From assembly GCA_947476555.1 (NCBI GenBank), contig CANJRI010000003.1, positions 22,536 through 86,535 on the forward strand: 64,000 nt of DNA. The letters run 5' to 3'. The DNA is from Caulobacteraceae bacterium (GTDB lineage Bacteria > Pseudomonadota > Alphaproteobacteria > Caulobacterales > Caulobacteraceae). A program made the translations under genes and the position numbers. Below the pieces are notes generated by a model, which searched no databases, had not been told where the DNA came from, and saw nothing but the letters and a program-made list of their open reading frames with translations. This document shows, one piece after another, positions 17,183 through 27,976 of the stretch (the first letter of the stretch is position 1; each line of letters begins with the position of its first letter).

Positions 17183-20100
17183 TCGGGTCCCTGATCGATG
17201 GCGCGATCCAGAGGCGCAAGGTCGTCCTCGGCGTCGCCCTGATCGCCACCCTGTTCGGCTTCTTCGCCTATCTGGCGGTCCCCCGGGAGGCCGAGCCCAG
17301 CATCGACGTGCCCTTCATCGCCGTGACCGTCCCCTACCCCGGCGTCAGCCCGGAGGACGCCGAGCGGCTGCTGGTCAAGCCGCTTGAGTTGGAATTGCAG
17401 AACATCGAGGGGGTCAAGCTGATGACCTCGGTGGCGCGCCAGAACATGGCCGCCGTCAGCCTGGAGTTCGACCCCAGCTTCGACAAGGACAAGGCCCTGG
17501 CCGACGTCCGCGCCCAGGTGGACCTGGCCCGCGGCCGCTTCCCGCCCGACGCGGAGGAGCCGCTGATCCAGGAAGCCAATATCGCCGAGGAGCCGGTGAT
17601 CGGCGTCGAGATCTCCGGCCAGGCCCCGGAGCGCGAACTCAACGCCGTGGTCCGCTCGCTCCGCGACCGCCTGGAGAACCTCCCTGGCGTGTTGGAAGTG
17701 CAGCTGAACGGCGTCCGCGACGAGGTGCTCGAGGTCACCATCGATCCGCTGCGGATGGAGGCCTACAACGTCACCACCGGCGAACTCGCCCAGGTGATCG
17801 GCCGCAACAACCAGCTGGTGCCGGCCGGCGCCCTGCGTTCCGGCACGGGGCAGTTCGCGGTGAAGGTTCCCGGCGTGGTGGAGCGCCCGCAGGACATCCT
17901 CTCCCTGCCGATCAAGAAGAACGGCGACCGGCTGGTCACCGTCGGCGACATCGGCGACGTGCGCCGCACCTTCAAGGAGCCCAGCTACATCACCCGCTTC
18001 AACGGCGAGCCGGTCCTGTCCCTGGCGGTCTCCAAGCGTGGCGGCGCCAACATCCTGGAGACCGCGGCCCAGGTCCGTCAGACGGTGGCGCAGGAGCAGA
18101 AGCGCTGGCCGCCCGGCATCAAGGCCGCCTTCACCTTCGACGAGTCCGAGGGCATCGGCCGCCGGATGAGCGTCCTGGAGAGCGGCCTCTTGATGGCCAG
18201 CCTCCTGGTGATGATGATCGTCGTCCTGTCGCTGGGCATCCGCCAGGGCCTGATCGTCGGAGTGGCGATCCCGGTCTGCTTCATGCTGACCTTCCTGATG
18301 CTCTACGCCTTCGGCGTGACCCTCAACATGATGGTCATGTTCGGTCTCGTCCTGGCGGTGGGCATCCTGGTGGACGGCGGCATCGTGGTGGTCGAGTACG
18401 CCGACCGGAAGATGGCCGAGGGCCTTCCCCGCGAAGCCGCCTTCGCCGCCGCCGGAAAACGCATGTTCTGGCCGGTGGTGAACGGCACCCTGACCACCCT
18501 CTGCGCCTTCCTGCCGTTCCTGTTCTGGAACTCGATCCCCGGCAAGTTCATGAGCTACCTGCCGCTCACCCTGTTCTTCGTGCTGGGCGCCTCGATCTTC
18601 GTGGCCCTGCTATTCACGCCCGCCCTGGGCTCGGTGTTCGGGCGCGCCACCGCCGTTGACGCCGCCCACCTGGCGGAGATCGAGAAATCCGAACACGGCG
18701 ATCCGACCCAGATGACCGGATTCATGGGCCGGTATGCGCGCACGCTCGCCTGGCTCGGGGATCACCCGACCCGAACCATGGGCGTCGCCTTCGCGGTCGT
18801 CATCGGGATCATCGTCCTGTTCGCGGCGACCCCGCGCGAGACCGAGTTCGCCGTGCGGGAGGACCCGGAATCGGTGGCGATCTTTGTGAAGGGGCGCGGC
18901 AATCTCTCCCCTGAGGCGCACTACGGACTGGTCAGCCAGGTGGCCAGCCGGCTGCAGGGGATGAAGGGCGTGGAGTCGCTCTACCTGCGGGCCGGCGCCT
19001 TCAGCCCCGGCGGCGGACCGAACGCGGCGCCCAACGACACCATCGGCCGGCTGCAGGTGGATTTCGTCTCCTACGAGGAACGCCGCCGCCTGGGCCTGGA
19101 GGGCCGGGACATCGAGGCGGATATCCGTCGCCGCGTGGCCAACGTGCCCGGCTTGCAGGTCGAGGTGCGTCCGCCCCAGGCCGGCCCGCCGGTCGGCAAG
19201 GACGTGCAGGTCGAGCTGCTGAGCACCGACCCGGCCGCGCTGGGCAGAGCCGCCGACCTGGTCAAGGCCAAGCTCGCCGCCGACCGCGACATCATCGAGC
19301 TGGAGGACAACCGCACCTCCCCGGGCATCGAATGGAACCTGGTGGTCGACCGTGAGGCGGCCGGCCGTTACGGCGTCGACGTGGTCTCGGTGGGCCAGGC
19401 GATCCAGTTCGTCACCGGCGGGGTGCTGATGGGCCGTTTCCGCCCCGACGACACCGACGAGGAACTGGACATCCGGGTGCGCTTCCCCCTCGAGGCGCGC
19501 AACACCCAGGCCTTCGAGCAGCTGAAGATCTCCACCCCCCAGGGGCCGGTCCCGGCCAGCTACTTCATCAAGCAGGTCCCCGGCCAACAGGTGACCACCA
19601 TCCTGCGCCGCGATTCCCAGCGGCTGGTGGTGGTGCAGGCCAACACCGTCGAGGGCGTGGCCGCTAACCGCAAGATCGCCGAGTTGCGGCCCTGGCTGGA
19701 GAGCGCGCCCCTCGACCCTTCCGTGACCTGGAAGTTCACCGGCGCCGACGAGGAAGGCCAGAAGGCGGCCGCCTTCTTCATGATCGCCATGGCCATTTCG
19801 CTGTTCCTGATGGGCGTGATCCTGCTCTGGCAGTTCAACAGCTTCTATGGGGTAGCGGTGACGCTCTCGGCCGTGCTGCTGTCCACGGCCGGCGTCCTGC
19901 TGGGCGTGCAGGTCAACCTGTTCGGCGCCTTCGAATATCTCAGCGTCATCTTCCTCGGCACCGGCGTGGTCGCCCTGGCCGGCGTCGTCGTCGGCCACAA
20001 CATCGTGCTGGTGGACACCTTCTACCGCCTGCTGCGCGACGGCATGGACCGCCAGGACGCGGCCGTGCGCGCCGCCACCCAGCGGTTCCGGCCGGTTATG

Positions 20101-20382
20101 CTCACCACCCTGGTGACGGTGGTGGGCCTGCTGCCCCTGATGCTGCAGATCCACCCCAACTTCCGCACCGGCCACCTGGAGTTTAAGGCGCCGGGCTCCG
20201 ACTGGTGGGTTCAGCTTTCCGCCGCCGTGGTCTGGGGCCTGTCCTTCGCCACCTTGCTGACCCTGCTGGTGACCCCGGTGATGCTAGCCGCGCCCGCGGT
20301 TTACCGACGCCGCCTCAACAAACGGTTCGGCCGCAAGCCCCAACACACTGACCTGGAAAGCTTTCCCCGCGCCGCGGAATAG
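17179..20382 (+). CDS. efflux RND transporter permease subunit (AcrB/HAE family)
   Basis: 1067 aa; PREAEPSIDVPFIAVTVPYPGVSPEDAERLLVKPLE, multi-TM, LVTPVM C-term. Confidence 0.95.
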   Translation: MIGSLIDGAIQRRKVVLGVALIATLFGFFAYLAVPREAEPSIDVPFIAVTVPYPGVSPEDAERLLVKPLELELQNIEGVKLMTSVARQNMAAVSLEFDPSFDKDKALADVRAQVDLARGRFPPDAEEPLIQEANIAEEPVIGVEISGQAPERELNAVVRSLRDRLENLPGVLEVQLNGVRDEVLEVTIDPLRMEAYNVTTGELAQVIGRNNQLVPAGALRSGTGQFAVKVPGVVERPQDILSLPIKKNGDRLVTVGDIGDVRRTFKEPSYITRFNGEPVLSLAVSKRGGANILETAAQVRQTVAQEQKRWPPGIKAAFTFDESEGIGRRMSVLESGLLMASLLVMMIVVLSLGIRQGLIVGVAIPVCFMLTFLMLYAFGVTLNMMVMFGLVLAVGILVDGGIVVVEYADRKMAEGLPREAAFAAAGKRMFWPVVNGTLTTLCAFLPFLFWNSIPGKFMSYLPLTLFFVLGASIFVALLFTPALGSVFGRATAVDAAHLAEIEKSEHGDPTQMTGFMGRYARTLAWLGDHPTRTMGVAFAVVIGIIVLFAATPRETEFAVREDPESVAIFVKGRGNLSPEAHYGLVSQVASRLQGMKGVESLYLRAGAFSPGGGPNAAPNDTIGRLQVDFVSYEERRRLGLEGRDIEADIRRRVANVPGLQVEVRPPQAGPPVGKDVQVELLSTDPAALGRAADLVKAKLAADRDIIELEDNRTSPGIEWNLVVDREAAGRYGVDVVSVGQAIQFVTGGVLMGRFRPDDTDEELDIRVRFPLEARNTQAFEQLKISTPQGPVPASYFIKQVPGQQVTTILRRDSQRLVVVQANTVEGVAANRKIAELRPWLESAPLDPSVTWKFTGADEEGQKAAAFFMIAMAISLFLMGVILLWQFNSFYGVAVTLSAVLLSTAGVLLGVQVNLFGAFEYLSVIFLGTGVVALAGVVVGHNIVLVDTFYRLLRDGMDRQDAAVRAATQRFRPVMLTTLVTVVGLLPLMLQIHPNFRTGHLEFKAPGSDWWVQLSAAVVWGLSFATLLTLLVTPVMLAAPAVYRRRLNKRFGRKPQHTDLESFPRAAE

Positions 20383-22224
20383 CTAGGCCTGGCGCGTCTG
20401 GCGCCGCCACAGGGCCGCGTACTCCCCACCCTTGGCCAACAGCGCCTCGTGGGTCCCGCACTCGACGATGCGGCCGCGCCGCAGCACCACGATCTGGTCG
20501 GCGTCGACGATGGTGGAGAGCCGGTGCGCCACCACCAGGGTGGTGCGGCCGGCCCGGACCTTGCGCAGGGTGGCCTGGATCGCCGCCTCGGTGGGGCCAT
20601 CCAGGGCGCTCGTCGCCTCATCGAGGATCAGCAGGCGCGGACCGGCCAGCAGCGCCCGGGCGATCCCCACCCGCTGCCGCTCGCCGCCGGAAAGCTTCAG
20701 CCCCCGCTCGCCCACCCGCGTGGCCATGCCGTCCGGCAGGCTGTCGATGAACGGCCCGAGCTCGGCGGCGTCGGCGGCGGCGCGCACTTCCTCGGGCGTG
20801 GCGTCCGGACGGGCGAAGGCGATGTTGGTCTGCAGGGTGTCGTTGAACAGCGCCACGTCCTGCGGCACCAGGGCCACGGCCCGACGCAGGTCGGCCTGCT
20901 TCACCTGGCGCATGTCGAGACCGTCGATGGTCACCCGCCCGTCCTGCGGATCGATCAGCCGCATGGCCAGCCGCACCGCCGTGGTCTTGCCGGCGCCCGA
21001 CGGACCCACCAGGGCGGTGGTGGTCCCTGGCCGTGCCCGGAAACTCACGCCCAGCAGGCCGATCGACCGCGCGTCGTGCCGGAAGGTCACCTCCTCGAAG
21101 GCGATCTCGGCCCCTGCCCCGCCTGCCGGCGGCAGGGTGACAGCGTCCGGCGCGTCGACGATGTCGGGCGCGGTGGCGCGCAGGGCCACCATCTGCTCCA
21201 TGTCGATGAAGGCCTGGCGGATTTCCCGGTAATTGAACCCCAGGATCGCCAGCGGGGCGTAGATCGAGGTCAACAACAGGACCGCCATGGTGACGTCGCC
21301 GATCCGCATCCGGCCGGCCAGCACCTCGTAGCCGGCCATCACCGTCATCGCCGCCAGGGCGAGGCTGAGGATCACCGCCTGGACGGCGTTCAGCAGGTTC
21401 AGCGAGGTGGTGGCGGTGACGTTGGCCCGCACCAGGTCGCCCATGGCCGCGCCGTACTGTCCGACCGTTCGGGTCTCGTGCCCGAAGGTCTTCACCGTCT
21501 CGTAGTTGATCAATGCGTCGACCGCGACGCCCGCCGAGCGGCTGTCGGCCTCGTTCAGCGCCCGGCGGTGGGCCAGCCGCCAGTCGGTGATCTTGAACGT
21601 CACCACGACGTAAAGAACGACGCTCACCAGGGCGACCGCCGCGAACCGCCAGTCGAGGCGGATGGCCAGCACCGCCATCGCCAGCACCAGCTCCACCGCC
21701 GTGGGGCCGAGGTTGAAGACCACGCTGCGCATCAGGAAATCGGTGGCCCGCGAGCCCCGGTCGATGACCCTCGACAGCGAGCCGGTTTGTTTGGACTGAT
21801 GGAAATCCATGGAAAGCGACAGGGCATGGCCAAAGGTCTCGGTCGCCGCCTTGGCCACCGTGTGCTGCGAGACCACCGTGAAGATCGCGTCCCGGGCATA
21901 GGGGGCGCAGGAGGCGATCATCCGCAGGCCGGCAAAGGCCAGGGCAAGCGTCAGAAAACCGGCGCCAAGCTGCGCCGCTCCGTCGGGAACGAGGCGGTTG
22001 ATGGCGTCCCCCAGGGCCACCGGCGCGGCCACGCTGGCCAACTTGCCGACAACCACCAGCACAAGCGCCGCGCCGATCCGCCAGGCCAAGCCCGGCGCGC
22101 CGGAGCGCAGCACCAACTGGCCGAGGTCCGCCATCGCCTGGCCGAACCGGAATTTCCCCTCGGCGGCGGACTCGGCGCCGCCCCGTTCATGCATGCGCCC
22201 GCGCGCCATGTGGGCGTGGGTCAT
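20383..22224 (-). CDS. ABC transporter ATP-binding/permease, Atm1-type half-transporter
   Basis: 613 aa; Walker A GPSGAGKTTAV, signature LSGGERQRVGIARALL, Walker B LLILDEATSALD. Confidence 0.92.
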   Translation of the reverse strand: MTHAHMARGRMHERGGAESAAEGKFRFGQAMADLGQLVLRSGAPGLAWRIGAALVLVVVGKLASVAAPVALGDAINRLVPDGAAQLGAGFLTLALAFAGLRMIASCAPYARDAIFTVVSQHTVAKAATETFGHALSLSMDFHQSKQTGSLSRVIDRGSRATDFLMRSVVFNLGPTAVELVLAMAVLAIRLDWRFAAVALVSVVLYVVVTFKITDWRLAHRRALNEADSRSAGVAVDALINYETVKTFGHETRTVGQYGAAMGDLVRANVTATTSLNLLNAVQAVILSLALAAMTVMAGYEVLAGRMRIGDVTMAVLLLTSIYAPLAILGFNYREIRQAFIDMEQMVALRATAPDIVDAPDAVTLPPAGGAGAEIAFEEVTFRHDARSIGLLGVSFRARPGTTTALVGPSGAGKTTAVRLAMRLIDPQDGRVTIDGLDMRQVKQADLRRAVALVPQDVALFNDTLQTNIAFARPDATPEEVRAAADAAELGPFIDSLPDGMATRVGERGLKLSGGERQRVGIARALLAGPRLLILDEATSALDGPTEAAIQATLRKVRAGRTTLVVAHRLSTIVDADQIVVLRRGRIVECGTHEALLAKGGEYAALWRRQTRQA

Positions 22225-22348
22225 GGCGACGGGGATACGGACATTGGGAACACGCTTGCTTGAATCGACTTAACCCTGACCATAGCTAGTTGGGCTTTCG
22301 CCGGGCGCTGGCAAGCGCCCACCTCGAAGTTTCCCGGAGCCAGCGCCA

Positions 22349-22945
22349 ATGGGGCCTGAGACCCGCCTGAAATCCGCCTGCGTCTTCTGCGGCTCGTCCG
22401 ACGCCGCCGATCCGGCCTTCATCGTCGCGGCCGGCGACCTCGGCCGCGCCCTCGCGGCCGCCCGGATCAAGCTGGTCTACGGCGGCGGCGGCGTGGGCCT
22501 GATGGGCGCCACCGCCCGCGCGGCCGACGCGGCCGGCGGCGAGGTGCTGGGCATCATTCCGACCTTCCTGGTGGGTCGCGAACGGGCGCTGGAAAGCGTC
22601 GAGCATGTGGTCGTCAACTCCATGCACGAACGAAAGATGATGATGTTCGAGAAGTCGGACGGCTTCGTCATCCTGCCGGGCGGCGTGGGCACCCTGGAGG
22701 AGGTCGTGGAGCTCTTGTCCTGGCGCCGCCTCGACCTGCACGCCAAGCCGGTGGTCTTCTACAACCCGCGGAATTTCTGGAAGACCCTGTTCGACCTCTT
22801 CCAGCACACCGTCGACGAGAATCTGACGCCGCCCAGCTTCATGGACGCCTGGACCGTGGTCGACCGCATCGAGGATGTGGTCCCGGCCCTGCTCGGCGAA
22901 CCGACCGACAACCAGTCGGAGGTCAGGGTCCTCAAGCGCAGCTAA
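22349..22945 (+). CDS. LOG family (TIGR00730) Rossmann-fold protein
   Basis: KLVYGGGGVGLMG, MHERKMMMFEKSDGFVILPGGVGTLEEVVELLSW. Confidence 0.93.
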   Translation: MGPETRLKSACVFCGSSDAADPAFIVAAGDLGRALAAARIKLVYGGGGVGLMGATARAADAAGGEVLGIIPTFLVGRERALESVEHVVVNSMHERKMMMFEKSDGFVILPGGVGTLEEVVELLSWRRLDLHAKPVVFYNPRNFWKTLFDLFQHTVDENLTPPSFMDAWTVVDRIEDVVPALLGEPTDNQSEVRVLKRS

Positions 22946-23004
22946 GCTTGCCCTTGCATCAAAATGCAGTTGTCGAACGCCGCGTCACAGGGGATCATAG
23001 AGCA

Positions 23005-23334
23005 ATGACGGCGCTCATCAGCCTCATCGCCGCCCTGGCGGTCCAAGCCGCTCCAGCTACGGGCCAATGTAGCTTTGCCTACACTCAGGCGTTCCGGGCC
23101 CGCACCATCGAGCCGGAGCTGACCGACTACTACCCCGACATATTTCAGTGGAACGCGGCCGAACCGATCATAAGGATTCGGGGATCGAGCGTGGAGCTCG
23201 TGTTCCTCGCGACGAACCTCGACCTCGTTGATGCACCGCAACTCCTTGTCGTGGTTGAGCAGTGCGGTGCGGGGCCGGTTCGCAGCCGGTTGCTGAGAAC
23301 CAGGCCCGCGGACCGCTTGACGACAGAGAGCTAG
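23005..23334 (+). CDS. hypothetical secreted protein
   Basis: [34 protein letters not shown]...; signal-peptide-like start. Confidence 0.5.
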   Translation: MTALISLIAALAVQAAPATGQCSFAYTQAFRARTIEPELTDYYPDIFQWNAAEPIIRIRGSSVELVFLATNLDLVDAPQLLVVVEQCGAGPVRSRLLRTRPADRLTTES

Positions 23335-25376
23335 GGAACGTTCGCCTCCAGCTCGTCCAACCACACCCGCGACGTGCCATCGGACGGCGCGCGCCAATCC
23401 CCTCTGGGCGACAGCGCGCCGCCTGAGACCACCTTTGGGCCATTCGGCATGGCCGAACGCTTGAACTGGCTGGTCTCGAAGAAGCGGTGCAGGAATTCGC
23501 CGAGCCAGCGCTTGATGGTGGGCAGGTCGTAGGCGTTGCGGGTCCCTTCCGGGAAGTTCGGCGGCCAGGCGCCTTCCGCCACGTCCCGCCAGGCGTGCCA
23601 AGCCAGGAACGCCACCTTCGACGGCGGCAGGCCGTAGCGGGTGATGTGGTAGAGGTTGAAGTCCTGCAACTCGTAGGGGCCGACCTTGGCCTCGGTGCTC
23701 TGGATGGCGCCCTCGGCGTCCGCGGGCACCAGCTCCGGCGAGATTTCGGTGCCCAGCACCGACAGCAGGGTGCGCGACGCCGGCCGGTCGAGCTGGCCGC
23801 TCTCCGCCACCCAGCGGATCAGGTGCTGGATCAGGGTCTTCGCCACCGAGCCGTTGACGTTGTAGTGGCTCATGTGGTCGCCGACGCCGTAGGTCTGCCA
23901 GCCGAGCGCGTTCTCTGAGAGGTCGCCGGTCCCCAGCACCATGCCCCCGTGCTTGTTGGCGAGCCGGAACAGGTAGTCGGTGCGCAGGCCCGCCTGCACA
24001 TTCTCGAAGGTGATGTCGTAGACCGGCTGGCCCTCGGCGTAGGGGTGGCCGATCTCCTGCAGCATCCGCCGGGCGGTCGGGCGGATGTCGATCTCCTTGC
24101 CGGTGACGCCTAGGGCCCGCATCAGGCGCCAGGCGTTGGACTTGGTCCCCCGGCTGGTGGCGAAACCCGGCATGGTGAAGCCCAGAATCTCGGACCGCGG
24201 GCGCCCCAGGGTGTCGAAGGCCTTGGCCGCCACGATCAGGGCATGGGTGGAATCCAGGCCGCCGGAAACACCGATCACCAGGGCCTTGCTCTTGGTGTGC
24301 TGCAGCCGCTTCACCAGGCCGTGGACCTGGATGTTGAAGGCCTCGTAGCAGTCCTTGTCCAACCGCGCGGGATCGTCGGGCACGAAGGGGAAGCGATCGA
24401 GCGGCCGGACCAGGCCGATGTCGTCGAACGCCGGCCGATGCTCGAACCGGACCCGGCGGTAGTCGTGCTCGGGGTCGCCCGCCGCCACCGCGCCATTGTT
24501 GAAGGTGGGCGTGCGCAACCGCTCCAGGCGCAGGCGCTGTACGTCGATGTCCGCGACCGCCATCTGGCTGTCGGCCGGAAACCGCGCCGTCTCGGCCAGC
24601 AGGCGGCCCAACTCGTGGATGCTGGCCTGTCCGTCCCAGGCAAGGTCCGTGGTGCTCTCCCCCGGACCGGCCGCGGAATAGAGGTAGGCGGCGTTGCAGC
24701 GCATGGACTGCGAGGCGCACAGGATGGCCCGCTCGTCCGACTTGCCCACCAGGACGTTGGAGGCCGAGAGGTTGCAGAGGATCAGCGCCCCGGCCAGGGC
24801 CGCGCGGGTCGAAGGGGGCTCGGGCGCCCAGAAGTCCTCGCAGATCTCGGCGGCGAAGATGAAGTCCGGCAGGTCGGCCGCTTCGAACAGGATGTCCGTC
24901 CCGAAAGGCGCTTCCTGGCCGGCGACGGTGATCTCCAGGCCCACGACCCCCGCCCCGGCGGCGAACCAGCGGTTCTCGTAATACTCCCGGTAGTTGGGCA
25001 GGAAGCTCTTGGGGACTACACCCAGGATCCGGCCCCGCGAGATCGCCACGGCGCAGTTGTACAGCCGCCCATTGCGGCGCAGCGGCGCGCCGACCAGCAG
25101 GACCGGCTTAAGGGCCGCGCTCGCCTTCGCCAGGCCAGCCAGCTCGTCCTCCACGCGCTGCAGCAGGGCGTCCTGCAGGAACAGGTCGTCGATGGCGTAG
25201 GCGCTGAGCCCGAGTTCGGGGAAGACCATCAGGTCGACGCCTTGGGCGTGACCCTCGCGAGCCATCTCCAGGGTCTCGGCGGCGTTGAACCCGGGATCGC
25301 CCACGCCGACCCGCGGGGTGCAGACAGCCGTCCGGACGAAGCCGTGGCTATGGATCGAATAGAACGCCTTGCTCAC
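23331..25376 (-). CDS. nadE: glutamine-dependent NAD(+) synthase
   Basis: Nitrilase domain plus [17 protein letters not shown]-PPase motif; [33 protein letters not shown]. Confidence 0.96.
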   Translation of the reverse strand: MSKAFYSIHSHGFVRTAVCTPRVGVGDPGFNAAETLEMAREGHAQGVDLMVFPELGLSAYAIDDLFLQDALLQRVEDELAGLAKASAALKPVLLVGAPLRRNGRLYNCAVAISRGRILGVVPKSFLPNYREYYENRWFAAGAGVVGLEITVAGQEAPFGTDILFEAADLPDFIFAAEICEDFWAPEPPSTRAALAGALILCNLSASNVLVGKSDERAILCASQSMRCNAAYLYSAAGPGESTTDLAWDGQASIHELGRLLAETARFPADSQMAVADIDVQRLRLERLRTPTFNNGAVAAGDPEHDYRRVRFEHRPAFDDIGLVRPLDRFPFVPDDPARLDKDCYEAFNIQVHGLVKRLQHTKSKALVIGVSGGLDSTHALIVAAKAFDTLGRPRSEILGFTMPGFATSRGTKSNAWRLMRALGVTGKEIDIRPTARRMLQEIGHPYAEGQPVYDITFENVQAGLRTDYLFRLANKHGGMVLGTGDLSENALGWQTYGVGDHMSHYNVNGSVAKTLIQHLIRWVAESGQLDRPASRTLLSVLGTEISPELVPADAEGAIQSTEAKVGPYELQDFNLYHITRYGLPPSKVAFLAWHAWRDVAEGAWPPNFPEGTRNAYDLPTIKRWLGEFLHRFFETSQFKRSAMPNGPKVVSGGALSPRGDWRAPSDGTSRVWLDELEANVP

Positions 25377-25467
25377 CGTCGGCTCCAGCCCGGAGAAATG
25401 CTCACTTTGAGCATATAGCTCCGCAAGAGCTTAGGAGCAAAGGGCGTGCGCCCCAACCGTCGAAGGA

Positions 25468-25896
25468 TCAGTCGTCGCGGTGGACGCGTTCGCGGCGCTC
25501 GTGGCGCTCCTGGGCCTCGAGGCTCAGGGTGGCGATCGGGCGGGCGTCGAGCCGGGCCACGCCGATCGGCTCACCAGTCTCTTCGCAGTAGCCGTAGGAG
25601 CCGTCCTCGATCCGCCGCAGAGCCTCGTCGATCTTGGAGATCAGCTTCCGTTGGCGGTCGCGGGTGCGAAGCTCAAGAGCCCGATCGGTTTCCGAGGTGG
25701 CCCGATCGGCCAAGTCGGGATGGTTCTCGGTCTCGTTCTGGAGATGGGACAGCGTCTCGCGAAATTCGCGGAGAATGTCTTCTTTCCACTGCAAGAGTTT
25801 TTGCTTGAAATACTCAAGCTGGCGCTCGTTCATGAACTCTTCGTCCTCGGAAGGACGATATTCAGGACTGTCAGCCAGAACTGCGGCTGTCTTCAT
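25468..25896 (-). CDS. dksA: RNA polymerase-binding protein DksA
   Basis: MKTAAVLADSPEYRPSEDEEFMNERQLEYFKQKLLQWKEDILREFRETLSHLQ...YGYCEETGEPIGVARLDARPIATLSLEAQERHERRERV. Confidence 0.96.
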   Translation of the reverse strand: MKTAAVLADSPEYRPSEDEEFMNERQLEYFKQKLLQWKEDILREFRETLSHLQNETENHPDLADRATSETDRALELRTRDRQRKLISKIDEALRRIEDGSYGYCEETGEPIGVARLDARPIATLSLEAQERHERRERVHRDD

Positions 25897-25988
25897 GAAA
25901 GCCTCACGCCCCTTGCCCACCTTCAGACACGCGCCGGGTGTATAGCAAATAGTTCGACGGTTTCAACGTCATCGCTGAAGTCGTGCAA

Positions 25989-26411
25989 TTACGCCGCACG
26001 CCCCATTTCCAGCTTGGCCAGTTCGACCTCGGCGCGGGTCTCGATCTCGTCGAGCAGACCCTCCAGTTTGGGGTCCTCGGTGGCCGCCCGCTCCTCACGC
26101 ACCGCCTTGCGCAGGGCCTCGAGGTCGGCGGGCCCTATCTCGCCATCCAGCAGCGCGATCTTGAGGCCTTCCAGCACGTCCAGGATACGGCCGGCGCGGC
26201 CCACGGAACGGCGGCGACGCTCGGTCGCCGAGCGCACATCCTGCAGTGCGATCAGGGCCGCGACGCCCACCACCCCGGAGGAAGCCCAGGTGGCCGCGAC
26301 CTGGCCGGGACCAGCCTCGGGGCCCGCGATCCGGAACCCCTGCCCTTCCGCTGGCCGGCTCGCCTTCGAATTGCCTGGCTGCGAGACCCCGCCCGTGCCG
26401 TTGACCTTCAT
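25989..26411 (-). CDS. fliX: flagellar assembly protein FliX
   Basis: 140 aa, FliX-like C-term EERAATEDPKLEGLLDEIETRAEVELAKLEMGRAA; divergent from flgI. Confidence 0.88.
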   Translation of the reverse strand: MKVNGTGGVSQPGNSKASRPAEGQGFRIAGPEAGPGQVAATWASSGVVGVAALIALQDVRSATERRRRSVGRAGRILDVLEGLKIALLDGEIGPADLEALRKAVREERAATEDPKLEGLLDEIETRAEVELAKLEMGRAA

Positions 26412-26560
26412 GGCGATACGCCGAACCCCTCACAACTTCAGGTTCAGCATCGGGGGCCAAACTTGCAGTATGGTTAATAGGCGGCAATTTCTGCCGGCCC
26501 GGTTTCGCGGCGCAGCTTCTCTCCATGCTGTTTTCGTTGATTTTTCTGCATCATTCAGCT

Positions 26561-26576
26561 TGGCACGGAGATCGCA
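26561..26576 (+). promoter_or_regulatory. sigma54-like promoter TGGCACG-GAGA-TCGCA upstream of flgI
   Basis: GG-N10-GC spacing exact; one mismatch to TGGCACG-N4-TTGCA. Confidence 0.65.
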
Positions 26577-26588
26577 TGGCCGCGGGCG

Positions 26589-27689
26589 ATGAAACGCCAC
26601 CTCCGTTCCTTCGCCCTGATCGCCGCCGCCGCGCTGGCCGCGTCTCCGGCCTTCGCGAAGTCCCGCATCAAGGACATCGTCGAATTCGAGGGCGTCCGTG
26701 AGAACCAGCTGGTCGGCTACGGCATCGTCGTCGGCCTGAACGGCACCGGCGACGCCCTGCGCAACGCCCCCTTCACCCAGCAGAGCCTGGAAGCCATGCT
26801 GGAGCGCCTGGGGGTCAACACCCGCGACGCCCAGCTGAACACCAAGAACGTGGCCGCGGTGATGGTCACAGCCAAGCTGCCGCCGTTCGCGGCCACCGGC
26901 TCGCAGATCGACGTCTCGGTCTCGGCCCTGGGGGACGCCAAGAGCCTGCTGGGCGGCACCTTGCTGGTGACCCCTCTCCTGGGGGCCGATGGCAATACCT
27001 ACGCGGCGGCGCAAGGCACCGTGCAGACCGGCTCGGTCAGTGCGTCCGGCGCCTCGGGCTCCACCGTCTCCAAGGGCGTGCCCACCGCGGGCCGCATCGC
27101 CGGCGGGGCCAGTGTCGAACGTGAGGTCGGCTTCCAGCTGGCCCGCATGGACCAGATGCGTCTGACCCTGCGCAATCCCGACTTCACCACCGCCCGCCGG
27201 GTCGCCGAGGCGGTGAACGCCAGATATCCGGGCACGGCTGTCGCCGAGAACCCCACCATCGTCAGCCTCACGCCCGGGCGCGACGTGATCGGCTTCATGG
27301 CCCAGATCGAGAACCTCACCGTCGAGCCGGACTCCCCCGCCAAGGTGGTGATCGACGAGGTGGCCGGGGTCATCGTCATGGGTGAGGCGGTGCGCGTCTC
27401 CACCGTGGCGATCCAGCAGGGCAACCTGACCATCACCGTGCGCGAGCAGCCGGCCGTCAGCCAACCGCCGCCCTTCGCCCGCACCGGCCAGACCACCGTG
27501 GTCCCGCAGAGCGACATCGCCGTGGACGAGGAAACCGGTCGCCAGTTCTTGACCGTCGGCTCGGGCGCCTCGCTGGCGAGCCTTGTAAACGGCCTGAACG
27601 CCCTGGGCGTGACCCCGCGCGACATGATCTCGATCCTGCAGACCATCAAGGCGGCCGGCGCCCTGCAGGCCGAGATCGAGGTGATGTGA
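26589..27689 (+). CDS. flgI: flagellar basal body P-ring protein FlgI
   Basis: Signal peptide then RIKDIVEFEGVRENQLVGYGIVVGLNGTGDALRN; GVTPRDMISILQTIKAAGALQAEIEVM. Confidence 0.97.
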   Translation: MKRHLRSFALIAAAALAASPAFAKSRIKDIVEFEGVRENQLVGYGIVVGLNGTGDALRNAPFTQQSLEAMLERLGVNTRDAQLNTKNVAAVMVTAKLPPFAATGSQIDVSVSALGDAKSLLGGTLLVTPLLGADGNTYAAAQGTVQTGSVSASGASGSTVSKGVPTAGRIAGGASVEREVGFQLARMDQMRLTLRNPDFTTARRVAEAVNARYPGTAVAENPTIVSLTPGRDVIGFMAQIENLTVEPDSPAKVVIDEVAGVIVMGEAVRVSTVAIQQGNLTITVREQPAVSQPPPFARTGQTTVVPQSDIAVDEETGRQFLTVGSGASLASLVNGLNALGVTPRDMISILQTIKAAGALQAEIEVM

Positions 27690-27691
27690 GC

Positions 27692-27976
27692 ATGGATCCG
27701 CTCGCCGCCCTCGCGCCGAACACCGATCCCGCCGCCTTTCAGCGCGCGCGCATCCACAAGGCCGCCCAGGATTTCGAAGCGCAGTTCATGTCGATCATGC
27801 TGCAGCCGATGTTCGAGGGCCTCGACGCCGAGGGCCCGTTCGGCGGCGGGGCCGGCGAGAAGATGTTCCAGTCTGTGATGACCGAGGCGCTCGGCAAGCA
27901 GATGACCCGCTCGGGCGGGATTGGCTTGGCCGACACCGTCCAGCGCGAGATGCTCAAGATGCAGGGACTTTCCTGA
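27692..27976 (+). CDS. FlgJ-like rod-binding protein (CheL)
   Basis: AAQDFEAQFMSIMLQPMFEGLDAEGPFGGGAGEKMFQSVMTEALGKQMTRSGGIGLADTV. Confidence 0.9.
   Translation: MDPLAALAPNTDPAAFQRARIHKAAQDFEAQFMSIMLQPMFEGLDAEGPFGGGAGEKMFQSVMTEALGKQMTRSGGIGLADTVQREMLKMQGLS

Noticed and set aside
20449-22263. 604-aa plus-strand ORF opposite the ABC transporter
   Set aside because: The minus strand has all ABC motifs; the plus ORF is a compositional shadow.
22255-22275. Possible CtrA box (CTTGAATCGACTTAACC) with a GAATC site upstream of the ABC exporter
   Set aside because: One half-site only and spacing is 6 rather than 7 to the TTGA; too weak to call.
26464-26484. Possible CtrA box upstream of fliX (GGTTAATAGGCGGCAATTTC)
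   Set aside because: Only one TTAA half is present; the partner at N7 spacing is not TTAA.
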